In this document: positions 54,814-64,000 of the stretch, one piece after another
Numbering within the stretch: position 1 is the stretch's first letter
Layout: each line of letters starts with the position of its first letter
NCBI RefSeq assembly: GCF_023716485.1
Contig: NZ_CP092418.1
Span: forward strand, 1,905,001 to 1,969,000
Length of the DNA: 64,000 bases
Direction of reading: 5' to 3'
Source of the DNA: Microbulbifer variabilis
GTDB taxonomy: Bacteria > Pseudomonadota > Gammaproteobacteria > Pseudomonadales > Cellvibrionaceae
Translations under genes and position numbers: made by a program
Notes under the pieces: model-generated
The model's database searches: none
What the model was told of the DNA's origin: nothing
Seen by the model: the letters and a program-made list of their open reading frames with translations, nothing else

Positions 54814-56760
54814 TTACAGATTTTCAATGGTAATTCCGGGGCCGGCTTCAGCCAGGGGAAAATTGAAAATACGGCTGTAAAATTCCAGCTCTCCCTCCAG
54901 GGCCATTTTGATGCTGTCTCCACTACGGAAGCCGTGCCCTTCATTGGCAAAGGTGATATGGGAAACCGGAATACCGCGCTCTTTCAGGGCTCTCACCATA
55001 GTTTCCGCCTGGTTTGGTGGTACTACCTTGTCTTCCAAACCTTGGAAGAAAATCACCGGACAACTCAGTTGCTCCACATGATGAATAGGAGAGCGTTGCT
55101 GATAGATTGCTTCGGCGGATGGCCAGGGGCCGACTAATTTGTCCAGGTAGCGGGATTCAAACTTGTGAGTGTCTTTAGCGAGACTGCTCAATTCACCGAT
55201 TCCATAATGACTGGCCCCGGCTTTGAAAGTGTTGTGAAAAGTTAGTGCTGCTAACACGGTATAACCGCCTGCGCTGCCACCTTTGATCAGAAGCCGCTCT
55301 GGATCGGCCAAACCCTGATTGACCAGGTATTCGGCGCCTGCACAGACATCTTCCACATCATAGATGCCCCACTTATCGGTAAGGCGGTCACGGTACTCGC
55401 GGCCATAACCGGTGCTACCGGAATAATTCACATCCAGAATGGCGAAGCCGCGGCTGGTCCAGTACTGTACTTTCAAATTGAGGCCGGCAGAGGTGGCTCC
55501 AGTGGGGCCGCCATGGCTAAAAACAATAAGCGGAGGTTTTTCGCCCTCTGGTGCCTTGAAGTCCGGGTTGTGTGGGGGATAGTAAAATCCGTGTACTTCT
55601 CGCTCATCGACATTGAAAGTAATGGCCTGGGCGCTGGAGAAGAGTTCGGCAGGCAGTGAGCGTTTGTTACTGCTGGCGATTGTCTCAAGGGCCTCACTTG
55701 CCAGATCAAAAGAGATTATTGCAGGGAAGCTGTCTCTTGCGGCGGCAATCATAATCGCTTTGCCATTTTCACAGCGCAGGCTCTCGATATCACAGTAGGG
55801 CTGCTGGATCAGCTGGTGTTCACCAGTAAGGGTATTTACGCTGGCCAAATACCAAAGGCCATTCTCGGTGTAAGTACAGAGAATTTCCTCGGCACTGATA
55901 AAGCCATAAGTGGACATGCCAAACACCCACTGCGGTGTGGCGAATTCTGCCTCTTTTTTCCAAAGCGGAGTATCTTGCCCCAGCTTGCATAAATTCCACC
56001 AGTTGTTGCGGTCAGAGACATAGTAAAGTTCTCCCAATGGCGACCACTGGGGTTGGAAGATGGATTCGTTATCTCCGCCGGCCACTTGTGTGACCTCGCT
56101 GACCTCTCCTTGATCACTCAGAGTGGCCAGGCACAGTTCGGTGCCATCCCAAGGCAGGTTGGGGTGATGCCAGCGCAAGAAGCTCAACTGGTCTCCGCTG
56201 GAGTTCAAGGTGGGGTTTGAGTAGAAGTCTGCGCCTTCAACCAAAACCCTTGGGGGGGTAGTCAGTGGAGACTGTAGGTCGATGGCGATAATTCGTGCGC
56301 GTGCTTCCTGTCCCTGAGCGTGGCCGCTGTCGTCTTCTTCAATACAAATCAAACGATTTCTTTTTGTGTCGAGGTGCAGGTCCGCATAGCGGGATTCGTT
56401 TTCTGGAGTAATGGCCTCAGGCAGGTCGCTACCGATTTTCATCCGGTAAATACGCTGATCCTCTGCAAGTACAAAGTACAGGGCGTCGCCGTGGACAAGG
56501 TAGCTACCACCGCCATATTCGTGCGCCTTGGAACGAATACTCAGCGGGGTGGGGGTGAGATCGCGCCGGCCCTTTTGCGGGCAATACTGCACCAGAACAT
56601 TACGCCCTTTTTCTGAAGGGCGCGACTCTAACCAGTAGTAACGCCCATCCACCAAGCTGGCTTCCGCCAGGCGAACACTGCCTTCAACCAATAATTCTGC
56701 GTTGATTGCAGATTTCCAGCTGCCATAAGGGGTGGAGTTTGTTATGGAGTGATCACTCAT
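54814..56760 (-). CDS. S9-family prolyl oligopeptidase / acylaminoacyl peptidase
   Basis: A 648-residue peptidase. The N-terminal about 370 residues show WD-like repeats of the beta-propeller (FLRWHHPNLPWDGTELC, PQWSPLGELYYVSDRNNWWN), and the C-terminal hydrolase has SHGGPTGATSAG, nucleophile GGSAGGYTVLAAL, the Asp in FQGLEDKVVPPNQ and catalytic His in NEGHGF. No signal peptide. Cleaves short peptides in the cytoplasm. Upstream of greB on the same strand. Confidence 0.93.
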   Translation of the reverse strand: MSDHSITNSTPYGSWKSAINAELLVEGSVRLAEASLVDGRYYWLESRPSEKGRNVLVQYCPQKGRRDLTPTPLSIRSKAHEYGGGSYLVHGDALYFVLAEDQRIYRMKIGSDLPEAITPENESRYADLHLDTKRNRLICIEEDDSGHAQGQEARARIIAIDLQSPLTTPPRVLVEGADFYSNPTLNSSGDQLSFLRWHHPNLPWDGTELCLATLSDQGEVSEVTQVAGGDNESIFQPQWSPLGELYYVSDRNNWWNLCKLGQDTPLWKKEAEFATPQWVFGMSTYGFISAEEILCTYTENGLWYLASVNTLTGEHQLIQQPYCDIESLRCENGKAIMIAAARDSFPAIISFDLASEALETIASSNKRSLPAELFSSAQAITFNVDEREVHGFYYPPHNPDFKAPEGEKPPLIVFSHGGPTGATSAGLNLKVQYWTSRGFAILDVNYSGSTGYGREYRDRLTDKWGIYDVEDVCAGAEYLVNQGLADPERLLIKGGSAGGYTVLAALTFHNTFKAGASHYGIGELSSLAKDTHKFESRYLDKLVGPWPSAEAIYQQRSPIHHVEQLSCPVIFFQGLEDKVVPPNQAETMVRALKERGIPVSHITFANEGHGFRSGDSIKMALEGELEFYSRIFNFPLAEAGPGITIENL

Positions 56761-57051
56761 CGGATACCGGTTTCCTAAATTAGATTTTTTTGCATTCTGC
56801 CGGGCCTGTTTTAGCGATACAAGGTGCCTTTTTACGGGTTAAAGCCTGTGTTAGTCTTTGGTGACCAAGCAAGCGCTTGGTGGCGGGGTTTGGTACCTCC
56901 TTCATTAACCCCAAAGTATGGATGCGGCTCAGGGTATTTCGCGCACGGATGAGGCGCAGGTACTGAGAGCATGGCAATCAGCGGAATTCGGCAAAGCCTA
57001 GTGTGCCGAACCTAAAGCGGCCCAAATAAAGATAATTCAGGAGAGCCTGCG

Positions 57052-57906
57052 ATGTCCGATGAAGTGGTAATCACCTGCGCCCTAACCGGGGTGCTCACCA
57101 ATCCGCAACAACACCCGGTTCCGGTAACGCCGGAACAAATGGCAAACTCAGCCCGCGAAGCCTTTGATGCCGGGGCTTCGGTAATGCATGTACATTTTCG
57201 GGCTCAAGAGCCGGGCAAGGGGCATCTTCCAAGCTGGGAACCGCAAGTGGCGTTGGAAATTGCCGATGCAATCCGGGCTAAGTGCCCCGGAGTTATTTTA
57301 AATTTTTCCACCGGCACTATCGGTCGGGACCAGCGCGGACCTCTCGAGTGTGTGCGCGCAGGTAAGCCGGAAATCGCCGCTTGCAATGCGGGCAGCTTGA
57401 ATTACTTAAAAGCCCGTTCCAACGGCACCTGGGCCTGGCCGCCGATGGTGTTCGATAATCCGGTAGACAAGGTGGAGGAACTGCTGGCGGTATGTCGTGA
57501 AACGGGTACCAGGCCAGAGTTTGAGTGCTTTGATGTAGGTATTGTCCGCTCCGTTGGTATGTATGCCGATGTGGGTATGGTAGATAAGCCCAACTATAAC
57601 CTGGTGATGGGGGTGGCTTCTGGTATGCCAGCGGATCCCGAGCTGTTGGAGTTGCTGCCTAAATATATGCGTACAGATAGCTTGTGGCAGAGTACTGTGA
57701 TTGGGCGTGAGGAAATCTGGCCGGTGCACCGCAAGACCGCGGAGCTGGGCGGCCATTTACGCTCTGGAGTAGAGGACACTTTCTATTTGCCCGGTGGCGA
57801 GCGCACTTCTGGTAATGGCCAGTTGATTGAGGCTTTGGCCGTGATCGCAGAAGAGAGTGGTCGTAAGGTGGTGTCTCCAGAGCGGGCGCGGGAAATCTTC
57901 TGCTAA
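57052..57906 (+). CDS. BKACE family beta-keto acid cleavage enzyme (DUF849)
   Basis: A 284-residue TIM-barrel enzyme of the beta-keto acid cleavage family (first known member: 3-keto-5-aminohexanoate cleavage enzyme Kce). The zinc-binding HVHFR is present, with ILNFSTGTIG, EFECFDVG and LRSGVEDTFYLPGG. These enzymes cleave beta-keto acids with acetyl-CoA; the substrate differs between subgroups. Followed by a long stem-loop and then an AgcS symporter; no lysine-fermentation or carnitine genes are adjacent, so the substrate is open. Confidence 0.9.
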   Translation: MSDEVVITCALTGVLTNPQQHPVPVTPEQMANSAREAFDAGASVMHVHFRAQEPGKGHLPSWEPQVALEIADAIRAKCPGVILNFSTGTIGRDQRGPLECVRAGKPEIAACNAGSLNYLKARSNGTWAWPPMVFDNPVDKVEELLAVCRETGTRPEFECFDVGIVRSVGMYADVGMVDKPNYNLVMGVASGMPADPELLELLPKYMRTDSLWQSTVIGREEIWPVHRKTAELGGHLRSGVEDTFYLPGGERTSGNGQLIEALAVIAEESGRKVVSPERAREIFC

Positions 57907-57919
57907 TTCTTTTCAGTGC

Positions 57920-57953
57920 ATAGACCAGTGGGCCCTCAGTGTCACTGGTCTAT
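57920..57953 (+). terminator. Long stem-loop after the BKACE gene
   Basis: ATAGACCAGTG (57920-57930) pairs perfectly with CACTGGTCTAT (57943-57953) around a 12-base loop. No clear T-run follows. Confidence 0.6.
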
Positions 57954-58223
57954 CTCTCAGAGCCCACCTTCTGTCGATTTTTCCCCATTTTATGCCTGCT
58001 CTATCTTGCTTGGGCGCCAAGAGCCGAGAATCCTTTTCGCCTCCCTTTCCAGCTGGTCTGGATTTTTTAAGCGCCGTAGAACCAAGTGATTCTTACTTTT
58101 CCTGCAAAAGGTCCGCTTGGTTACCTACCAGATAGCACTGTAGCGGCTGCTAGTCTTTAGTGGGGATAGCCGTTTCCAGCGGTTGATCTATGCATAAATA
58201 TAGGCTGTGCCAGGGAGCGGTGG

Positions 58224-59696
58224 ATGCAAGAGTTGTTGGACCGAATAATCAAGGCGATTGATTGGGCCAACCGGCTTTTGTGGGGAGGGATTGAAGGGCA
58301 GTGGTGGCTCGGTGTCCTGATTATCGCTTTGTTACCTATTGGCCTTTACTTTTCCATTCGCAGTCGCTTTATTCAATTCCGCCACTTTGGTCATATGGCG
58401 ATGGTAATGGTGCGCGGTATTCATAAGGATCATCCGGGCTCAATTTCCGCGTTTCAGGCGTTTGCCACCAGTGCCGCAGCACGGATTGGCACCGGTAGTT
58501 TGGCGGGTGTTGCCGTGGCAATTACTGCTGGGGGTCCTGGGTCGGTTTTTTGGATGTGGATGGTGGCTTGGCTCGGTATGGCCACCAGCATGGTCGAAAA
58601 TACCCTCGCGCAAGTCTATAAAGAGAAAGGTGAGCAACCTGGGACCTTCCGTGGAGGACCGGCTTACTACATCAAAAAAGGCCTAGGCCCTAACTGGAAG
58701 TGGCTTTCAGTAAGTTTTTCCATCTTCTTACTGATGTGCTACGGCTTTGTCTTCAACTCCATTCAATCGAACGCTATGGCCACGGCCCTAAACGACGCCT
58801 GGGAAATCAACCCCATGCTGGTCGGGGTTGTGGTAGCCGTGATTGCGGGCATTATTGTGTTTGGTGGTATCCGCTCTATCGCGCGCTTTGCCGGAGTGGT
58901 GGTGCCTTTTATGGCTATCGCCTATTTAACAGTGGCGTTTATGGTTTTGCTGATGAACTTGGGGGAGTTGCCCAAGATTCTGGGTATGATATTAAGGAAT
59001 GCTTTTGGGCTGGAACAGGCTGGCGCAGGAGCCCTGGGGGCGGTAGTTTCCAATGGAATAAAGCGTGGGCTATTTGCCAATGAGGCGGGGCTTGGCTCTT
59101 CACCGAATGTGGGTGCAGCAGCGGATGTTAAGCATCCACTAGTGCAGGGCTATGTGCAAATGGCTTCCGTTTTTCTAGATACCATTGTTATCTGTACCTG
59201 TACCGCGGCAATTATTTTAGTTGCCGATGTGTATATGGTGGGCAATGTTGAGGGAGTTAAATTAGCTCAGGACTCTCTGTCTAGCGTGGTGGGTTCCTGG
59301 GGAAGTGGTTTCGTGGCGTTTGCACTGCTGTTTTTTGCCTTTACTTCGATTATTGGTAATTACTATTACGGTGAAACCAATATTTTTTATCTTTACCATA
59401 CTCCCACTTCTATATTTTGTTATCGGATAATTTTTTTAATTTTTATCCTGTTTGGTGCCTGGGTTTCTTACAGTGGAAGTACTGAGAATTTTACCTTGCT
59501 CTGGCGCATGGCAGATGTGGCGATGGGATTTATGGCCTCTACCAATATATTGGCTATTACCTTGCTCTCCGGTGTCGCTTTCAAAGTGCTGGGAGACTAT
59601 GAAGCACAGCTTAATCAAGGAATTAAGGAGCCGGTGTTTGATGCGAGAAAATACGATATTAAAGGGATTGATCACACAGTATGGGATCGGAATTGA
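58224..59696 (+). CDS. Sodium:alanine/glycine symporter, AgcS family
   Basis: A 490-residue transporter with about eleven membrane helices. The family signature AFATSAAARIGTGSLAGVA and ANEAGLGSSPNVGAAADVKH are present, with GGPAYYIKKGLG between. It imports alanine, glycine or similar amino acids with sodium across the inner membrane. Follows the BKACE gene by about 320 bases containing the stem-loop at 57920. Confidence 0.93.
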   Translation: MQELLDRIIKAIDWANRLLWGGIEGQWWLGVLIIALLPIGLYFSIRSRFIQFRHFGHMAMVMVRGIHKDHPGSISAFQAFATSAAARIGTGSLAGVAVAITAGGPGSVFWMWMVAWLGMATSMVENTLAQVYKEKGEQPGTFRGGPAYYIKKGLGPNWKWLSVSFSIFLLMCYGFVFNSIQSNAMATALNDAWEINPMLVGVVVAVIAGIIVFGGIRSIARFAGVVVPFMAIAYLTVAFMVLLMNLGELPKILGMILRNAFGLEQAGAGALGAVVSNGIKRGLFANEAGLGSSPNVGAAADVKHPLVQGYVQMASVFLDTIVICTCTAAIILVADVYMVGNVEGVKLAQDSLSSVVGSWGSGFVAFALLFFAFTSIIGNYYYGETNIFYLYHTPTSIFCYRIIFLIFILFGAWVSYSGSTENFTLLWRMADVAMGFMASTNILAITLLSGVAFKVLGDYEAQLNQGIKEPVFDARKYDIKGIDHTVWDRN

Positions 59697-59756
59697 GCTC
59701 GCTGCCCACTGAGCTGTGAGCACTGGCTTTGTGGGCAAATTGAATAAAAAGTTGTA

Positions 59757-60131
59757 TTAGAGAGTAGGCTTTTGAATTGCCAGATAAAAAATAAAGCCAA
59801 CCTGCACCATGGCCAAAAGAGCCGCGATAATGCGTGTGCGTTGAGGCATGGATTGGCGCAGTGCGAAGAATCCGGCAATCACATAACCGAATACCAGTGC
59901 AACCTTTACCGCAAGCCAATGAAAAACAGCCGGATTCCAGCTTCCGATAACAACCAGCGCTACAGCCGCAGATAACAGCAGGGTATCATTGGCATGGGGC
60001 ATCCAGCGGAGGAAGGTTTTTCTCCAGTGAGGCTTTCCTGAGAACTCCAACCCCATTCGCAACAGAAAAAGAGAGAGGCTAAGTACTGCGGCTGTGATAT
60101 GGGTATGCTTAATCAGTGTGTAGGTAAACAT
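59757..60131 (-). CDS. SirB2-family membrane protein
   Basis: A 124-residue protein with four membrane helices, starting MFTYTLIKHTHITAAVLSLS and containing FLRWMPHANDTLLLSAAVAL, the pattern of the SirB2/YgbF-type family of small inner-membrane proteins. The biochemical role is not established. Convergent with the symporter. Confidence 0.85.
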   Translation of the reverse strand: MFTYTLIKHTHITAAVLSLSLFLLRMGLEFSGKPHWRKTFLRWMPHANDTLLLSAAVALVVIGSWNPAVFHWLAVKVALVFGYVIAGFFALRQSMPQRTRIIAALLAMVQVGFIFYLAIQKPTL

Positions 60132-60791
60132 CTATAGAGCTAAAGGGTTGTTTCAAATTAAATTTCTTAGTCATGGTGTAAAGGTCACCAAGTTTGCTAT
60201 GAGCGCAACTAGAGCCACTGCTGATAATAGCGACTCATCGAGATTCTGTACATCAAAAAGATAGAAGAGTATTTTTCTGCATAAGTAATTGAGCCCTATC
60301 CATATTCAATATTTATCAGTTATTGATAGAGGGGCAACCGGTTCCATGTTGACATTTGGATAAGTTGCTGGTGAGTTGCTTTCCGGTAATGTTCTCTAAG
60401 GCTTACCCCTATTTCTTTTAATCTTGGAGTGTTTGTTGCGTTCCTGATACAAGATTATGTAAGGGTCTGAGGAGATAAGAGGCCTTTATTAAATTTCAAA
60501 TAATATCAACCGAGTAGATACAGGGTGTCAAAGATATTTGTTTGAGTGATCAGTGAGCTTTTGCAAAGCAACTTGCTTTCAAGAGATACTTTGACTTTAC
60601 TATTCAGTCCTGTTCCTATCGCACGGTTACAGTTAGCCTACATCTGTTTGGTGGATATTCTTGAACTCTCTCCCATGGTGAGTAGACTGAACAATTTGAA
60701 ATGGCCGGTAAATACGAGTGTTACTCGAGAGTCAGTGAGAGAAATTGTTTACGGCTTAGTGAAAGCTAATTTTCTTAAAGGATATGTCGAT
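60132..60791 (+). other. Intergenic stretch before the MDR oxidoreductase
   Basis: About 660 bases. An upstream extension of the next gene to an ATG at 60546 is open but has no family likeness, so I treat this stretch as non-coding and likely promoter. Confidence 0.4.
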
Positions 60792-61799
60792 ATGCTTAAG
60801 GCAGAGTATCGTGAGCGCGGCCCCGTGCCGCAGGATGTGATTGAGGCGGTTCCGTTCAATGAGCCGGAACTGGAAGAGGGGCAAGTATTACTGGAAATGC
60901 TGGCCACACCTATCAATCCCTCAGATGTACTCACGCTGACCGGTGAATATGGCATGCTACCGCCTCTGCCTGCCATTGGCGGGAACGAAGGTGTTGCCAA
61001 GGTAGTTAAGCAGGGTCCGAATGTGTCAGGCCTTGATATTGGCCAAACTGTTCTGTTGCCCGTTGGCAGTGGCACCTGGGCCACCCACATGGTGGCAAAT
61101 GCTAAGGGACTTATCCCTCTGCCAAATGAGGTAGACCCCATACAACTATCCATGATTACCATTAATCCCCCAACGGCCTATCTCCTACTCAGTGAGTTCG
61201 TCGATCTGAAAGAGGGAGACTGGGTGATTCAAAACGCAGCAAACTCTGCGGTAGGAACTTATCTGACAAGTCTGGCAAAAATTCGTGGTCTGAAGGTTGT
61301 CAATGTAGTACGCAGATCCTCGCTGATCGAGCCAATGCTGGAAGCCGGTGCCGATGTGGTGCTGGTGGATGGTGATCAGGAAGGGGAGAGCCTAGCCAAG
61401 AGGGTTTTAGCTGCAACCGCAGGTGCTGAGATTCGCTTGGGTATAGATGCCGTTGGGGGAATGGCTACTGCTAGGCTGGGTGAAGCCCTTAGCGAAGGTG
61501 CCACACTGGTTAACTATGGTGCCCTGAGCGGTGAACCATGTCTGCTCGCTCCAGGGGTGATTATCTTTAAGGACATTACTGTACGCGGATTCTGGCTGGC
61601 CAAGTGGTTTGCTAATGCTTCACCTGAGCGGCAGCAGGAAGTGTTTGGAACCATTACGAGCCTCGTTGCCCAGGGTAAGCTTTCTGCACCCATTCATGCA
61701 ACTTATCCCCTTAGCGAAGTGAAGGAAGCCGTTAAAGTTGCTGCGGCAGGTGAGCGTAACGGTAAGGTTCTTCTAATTGGTGAGTCGCTACACGTTTAA
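60792..61799 (+). CDS. Medium-chain dehydrogenase/reductase (MECR/quinone-oxidoreductase-like)
   Basis: A 335-residue MDR-superfamily enzyme. NPSDVLTLTGEYG and GNEGVAKVV in the N-terminal catalytic domain and IQNAANSAVGTYLTSLAKIR in the Rossmann domain fit the zinc-free mitochondrial-enoyl-reductase-like group; structural and catalytic zinc cysteines are absent. It likely reduces an enoyl thioester or quinone with NADPH. I took the ATG at 60792 (MLKAEYRERGP), preceded by AAAGGA, because homology begins here. A small hairpin follows. Confidence 0.85.
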   Translation: MLKAEYRERGPVPQDVIEAVPFNEPELEEGQVLLEMLATPINPSDVLTLTGEYGMLPPLPAIGGNEGVAKVVKQGPNVSGLDIGQTVLLPVGSGTWATHMVANAKGLIPLPNEVDPIQLSMITINPPTAYLLLSEFVDLKEGDWVIQNAANSAVGTYLTSLAKIRGLKVVNVVRRSSLIEPMLEAGADVVLVDGDQEGESLAKRVLAATAGAEIRLGIDAVGGMATARLGEALSEGATLVNYGALSGEPCLLAPGVIIFKDITVRGFWLAKWFANASPERQQEVFGTITSLVAQGKLSAPIHATYPLSEVKEAVKVAAAGERNGKVLLIGESLHV

Positions 61800-61845
61800 C
61801 TTACAAGACATCTTCTGGTAAGAAAAACGTCACGCTGACTTATAG

Positions 61846-61862
61846 GTGCCCTTTTAGGGCAC
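61846..61862 (+). terminator. Small hairpin after the MDR gene
   Basis: GTGCCC (61846-61851) pairs with GGGCAC (61857-61862) around a TTTTA loop; only a short T-rich stretch follows. Confidence 0.5.
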
Positions 61863-62036
61863 TCTATAGTAGGAGTTGCGGGGTAGCTTATTAACTTCAG
61901 GCTATCCTTATTTTACACTCTAATCAGCTAGTTAATTTTTCACCGGAGAAAATAAGAATCTGTATTTTATAGTTTTCGCAATTAATAATGCGTAAATATG
62001 TAGTCTGCTTTAGGAAAGTCCGCTAATTAAAATACT

Positions 62037-62864
62037 TTACCAGCCGCTCAGATCTTCTGTATCTTCACCCCAGGAGCTTGTAGTCTCTCGCTCTATAGTA
62101 CCGGTAACAACCTCGCTGCCTTTTTCCATTTTGGTAATCTCCAGGTTATCCATAAAGTCCCATAAAGGAGATTTGCTAATGCGCAAGGCTTTTTCGCTGG
62201 GAATATGAAATGGTGGCCAGAACTGGTCTGGAGTATATGCGATATGCAAAAGGTGTTTGTCTGACAAATTTGTGTAAAAATTAAAACGCCAATTTAGACT
62301 TCGGTTACCGTCGATAATTTCGTACCAGTTTCTGCCCTTGAGTTTGTATTCTTTAATTTCTTCTATGCTCCAGGCGCTAAAAACGTAATTGAATCCAGAA
62401 TCAAGGAAATGGCCTAGATTATCTTTGTGCTTATTAAATATAAATTGCTTTAACTGGTTGTGATCAGAGAGGTCGAAGACTCCAGATTTGGATGGTTCCC
62501 GTATCTGGATCACTCGAATCTCGAAGCAAGCAGTGCCAACAATCCAGGTATCATTCGGCCCGACATCTACGCTGCAGCCGACATTAATAGGGTGAAATTC
62601 AAACCAAATATAGGGGCTTTTATTATCCCATAGGCTGCGCCCATCTGAAAATCTTGGGTAGCTTTCTTCAGCGTTAATAGGCGTATTGTATGGGGTATAA
62701 TTGTACACCCCATAAGTTTGTATTTCCAACTTCCCATTAAATGATAGATGCCATTCGCCTAGGTCGTAATGATGTATGGGTAGCGCATCGAAGGGCAACC
62801 AGTAAATATCATTGAGTTGCTCAATAATAGGGTGGCCTAGATCCAGTGAGTCTACCTTAGCCAT
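62037..62864 (-). CDS. Unrecognised 275-aa protein, second gene of an edge unit
   Basis: A soluble-looking protein without a signal peptide. I chose the ATG at 62864 (MAKVDSLDLG), 2 bases after the upstream stop, because GAAGG lies at good distance from it, while an ATG at 62876 sits directly on that site. The sequence is aromatic-rich (IYWLPFDALPIHHYDLGEWH, FNFYTNLSDKHLLHIAY), beta-strand-like in its first half, and ends with an acidic tail. No family recognised. Closely coupled to the next entry. Confidence 0.6.
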   Translation of the reverse strand: MAKVDSLDLGHPIIEQLNDIYWLPFDALPIHHYDLGEWHLSFNGKLEIQTYGVYNYTPYNTPINAEESYPRFSDGRSLWDNKSPYIWFEFHPINVGCSVDVGPNDTWIVGTACFEIRVIQIREPSKSGVFDLSDHNQLKQFIFNKHKDNLGHFLDSGFNYVFSAWSIEEIKEYKLKGRNWYEIIDGNRSLNWRFNFYTNLSDKHLLHIAYTPDQFWPPFHIPSEKALRISKSPLWDFMDNLEITKMEKGSEVVTGTIERETTSSWGEDTEDLSGW

Positions 62865-62866
62865 AC

Positions 62867-63997
62867 TTAACCCCATCCTTCTTTGAAGTTTCTTACAAAT
62901 CTTATAGCCGCGTCTGAGAAAGTACGATTATTGTCAATGCTATTCATATATTTATTTTGATAATAATTGCTGCCCCCCTGTATCATTTTGTCGAACTCAG
63001 ACCAGGGCGCATCCATTTTCTGGAGGCCAATCACCGCGTTATCTCCATCCTTTACTTGGTGCACCTTACTGGCTATATCATCCAGGCTATGCCTGTAACT
63101 GGTCTTTTTCGTCTGTGCACCTACGGCTTCAATTTCCCGCATTAAAAGCCCTAGATTTTCTCGTGGATTGACAAAATAAAAACAGTGTTGCTGTAGTTTT
63201 TTCCCTCCGGCTATCTGGCTAAACTCTTTTAGGGTGCGATGGAGTATCTTGGCTCCTTCTCCAAAAACATACCAATGATGCTTTAAAGTTTGATCTCTCT
63301 CATCCCAAGGTAGAGATTTATATAAAAGGCGGGCAAGCTCTCGAGGTCCGGCGTCTGGCCCAGAGAGTTTCTGAGTCGCTGTTTTCCAGACTCCAAGCTC
63401 ATCGACGAGATAGCTTGGAGCATAGTAGAGCGAAAAACAGTCGTTTAGTTGCTTTTGGTTTGCATTTCCTGAGGTTAGAAGATACTTACCATATTTTTTT
63501 GCGCTAGTTATTGCGCTGTAGGCTGTGCCATTAAATTCTGCGCCAATTGCCCCAATTACTGTAGGAATAGTGTCATCTTCAATAGGTTCAACTCCCCATC
63601 CTTCCCGTCCTAATTTCGAGAGATAAAATCCTGCTGGCAGAGACTCCGCTCCGGAAATTCCGTTGGCTCGCTTGAGCTCTGTGATATAAACACCAGCACC
63701 TCTATTATGACTATTGCCCTCTTGGTACACGGTATAGCTAACCTGTACAGCCCCTATATTTTCGCGGTGTTGAAAGCCATTAGTTTGGTTACTTTCGGAG
63801 GTGATTCCAGCAGCGGTACTGCTGAGCTGATTCATTTGGTTTGCCGTTTTTCTGCCCGCCTCCGAGTTGATATCGATCAAATCAATAAACCGAGGAAGCA
63901 GTTTCGGATCAATAAAGACAGGCTTTCCATTTTGTCCTTTAGTGGTTTCGTGGAAAAAGATAAAGCCTGTGTAGTCAATATTGTGAGGGTTAGTCAT
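62867..63997 (-). CDS. Unrecognised 376-aa protein, first gene of the edge unit
   Basis: Starts at the ATG 63997, only three bases from the window edge, so its ribosome site is not visible and a longer start cannot be excluded. N-terminal segment TGFIFFHETTKGQNGKPVFI is followed by a mixed alpha/beta sequence with KRANGISGAESLPAGFYLSK and HHWYVFGEGAKILHRTLKEF. No signal peptide or membrane segment. The pair resembles modules near secretion-system effectors only in general appearance; no specific family recognised. Confidence 0.55.
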   Translation of the reverse strand: MTNPHNIDYTGFIFFHETTKGQNGKPVFIDPKLLPRFIDLIDINSEAGRKTANQMNQLSSTAAGITSESNQTNGFQHRENIGAVQVSYTVYQEGNSHNRGAGVYITELKRANGISGAESLPAGFYLSKLGREGWGVEPIEDDTIPTVIGAIGAEFNGTAYSAITSAKKYGKYLLTSGNANQKQLNDCFSLYYAPSYLVDELGVWKTATQKLSGPDAGPRELARLLYKSLPWDERDQTLKHHWYVFGEGAKILHRTLKEFSQIAGGKKLQQHCFYFVNPRENLGLLMREIEAVGAQTKKTSYRHSLDDIASKVHQVKDGDNAVIGLQKMDAPWSEFDKMIQGGSNYYQNKYMNSIDNNRTFSDAAIRFVRNFKEGWG

Positions 63998-64000
63998 ATA

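Noticed and set aside
56780..56977. 65-codon minus-strand frame just upstream of the S9 peptidase
   Set aside because: No ribosome site at its start and no family likeness; the interval more likely holds divergent promoters and a CCAAGC/GCTTGG hairpin.
60546..60791. Longer N terminus for the MDR oxidoreductase
   Set aside because: The extra 82 residues do not match the family, while the ATG at 60792 has a ribosome site and begins the conserved domain.

Overview
The window looks like chromosomal DNA of a marine or environmental gammaproteobacterium, probably Cellvibrionales or close to Microbulbifer. This rests on gene content only (PutA without an N-terminal DNA-binding domain, NAD-malic enzyme, GreB, AgcS symporter, SirB2, multiheme cytochromes, sulfatases) and not on a phylogenetic marker. 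No rRNA, tRNA, CRISPR array or intact insertion sequence was recognised. Housekeeping blocks (about 1-3.3 kb, 38.5-41.5 kb, 54-60 kb) look richer in G+C than the accessory blocks between them; this was judged by eye.

Layout. 0-3.4 kb: 5' part of putA on the minus strand, a divergent Lrp-type regulator and an acyl-CoA dehydrogenase. 3.6-10.2 kb: secreted alkyl sulfatase, Baeyer-Villiger-type monooxygenase with a divergent AraC regulator, and a secreted DUF1254 protein. 11.15-29.03 kb: sixteen co-directional, often overlapping genes that look like one biosynthesis-and-export locus. Its enzymatic half has an AMP-forming ligase, a PLP decarboxylase, a shortened acyl-CoA-dehydrogenase-like protein, two shortened ketosynthase-like proteins around an unknown 175-aa protein, a full acyl-CoA dehydrogenase, a flavin-halogenase-like protein, an alpha/beta hydrolase, a reduced asparagine-synthetase-like protein and a free acyl carrier protein. 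Its export half has a TPR protein, a LolD-like ATPase, a second TPR-like periplasmic protein, a LolC/E-like permease, a LolA-like carrier and an outer-membrane beta-barrel. My inference is that a small molecule or lipid is built on the carrier protein and moved to the outer membrane by a dedicated Lol-like route. I know of no described pathway with this gene set.

29-38 kb: octaheme cytochrome/TPR lipoprotein, HAD phosphatase and an arylsulfatase with a Gln-Pro hexanucleotide repeat, then a serine hydrolase, a tautomerase, an SpoIIAA-like protein and a GyrI-like protein. 38-42 kb: malic enzyme and a patatin phospholipase converging on a shared terminator, followed by a decayed coding stretch. 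42.7-52.9 kb: accessory genes including a tectonin-like beta-propeller, a siderophore-interacting flavoprotein with a MarR regulator, a large secreted protein, and a minus-strand three-gene operon of unknown function whose last product faintly resembles tRNA-guanine transglycosylases. 52.9-54.2 kb: a protein resembling ClyA/HBL-type alpha-helical pore-forming toxins, with a clear terminator. 54-62 kb: GreB with an S9 peptidase, a BKACE (DUF849) enzyme, an AgcS symporter, SirB2 and an MDR oxidoreductase. 62-64 kb: two unrecognised, translationally coupled minus-strand genes at the window edge.
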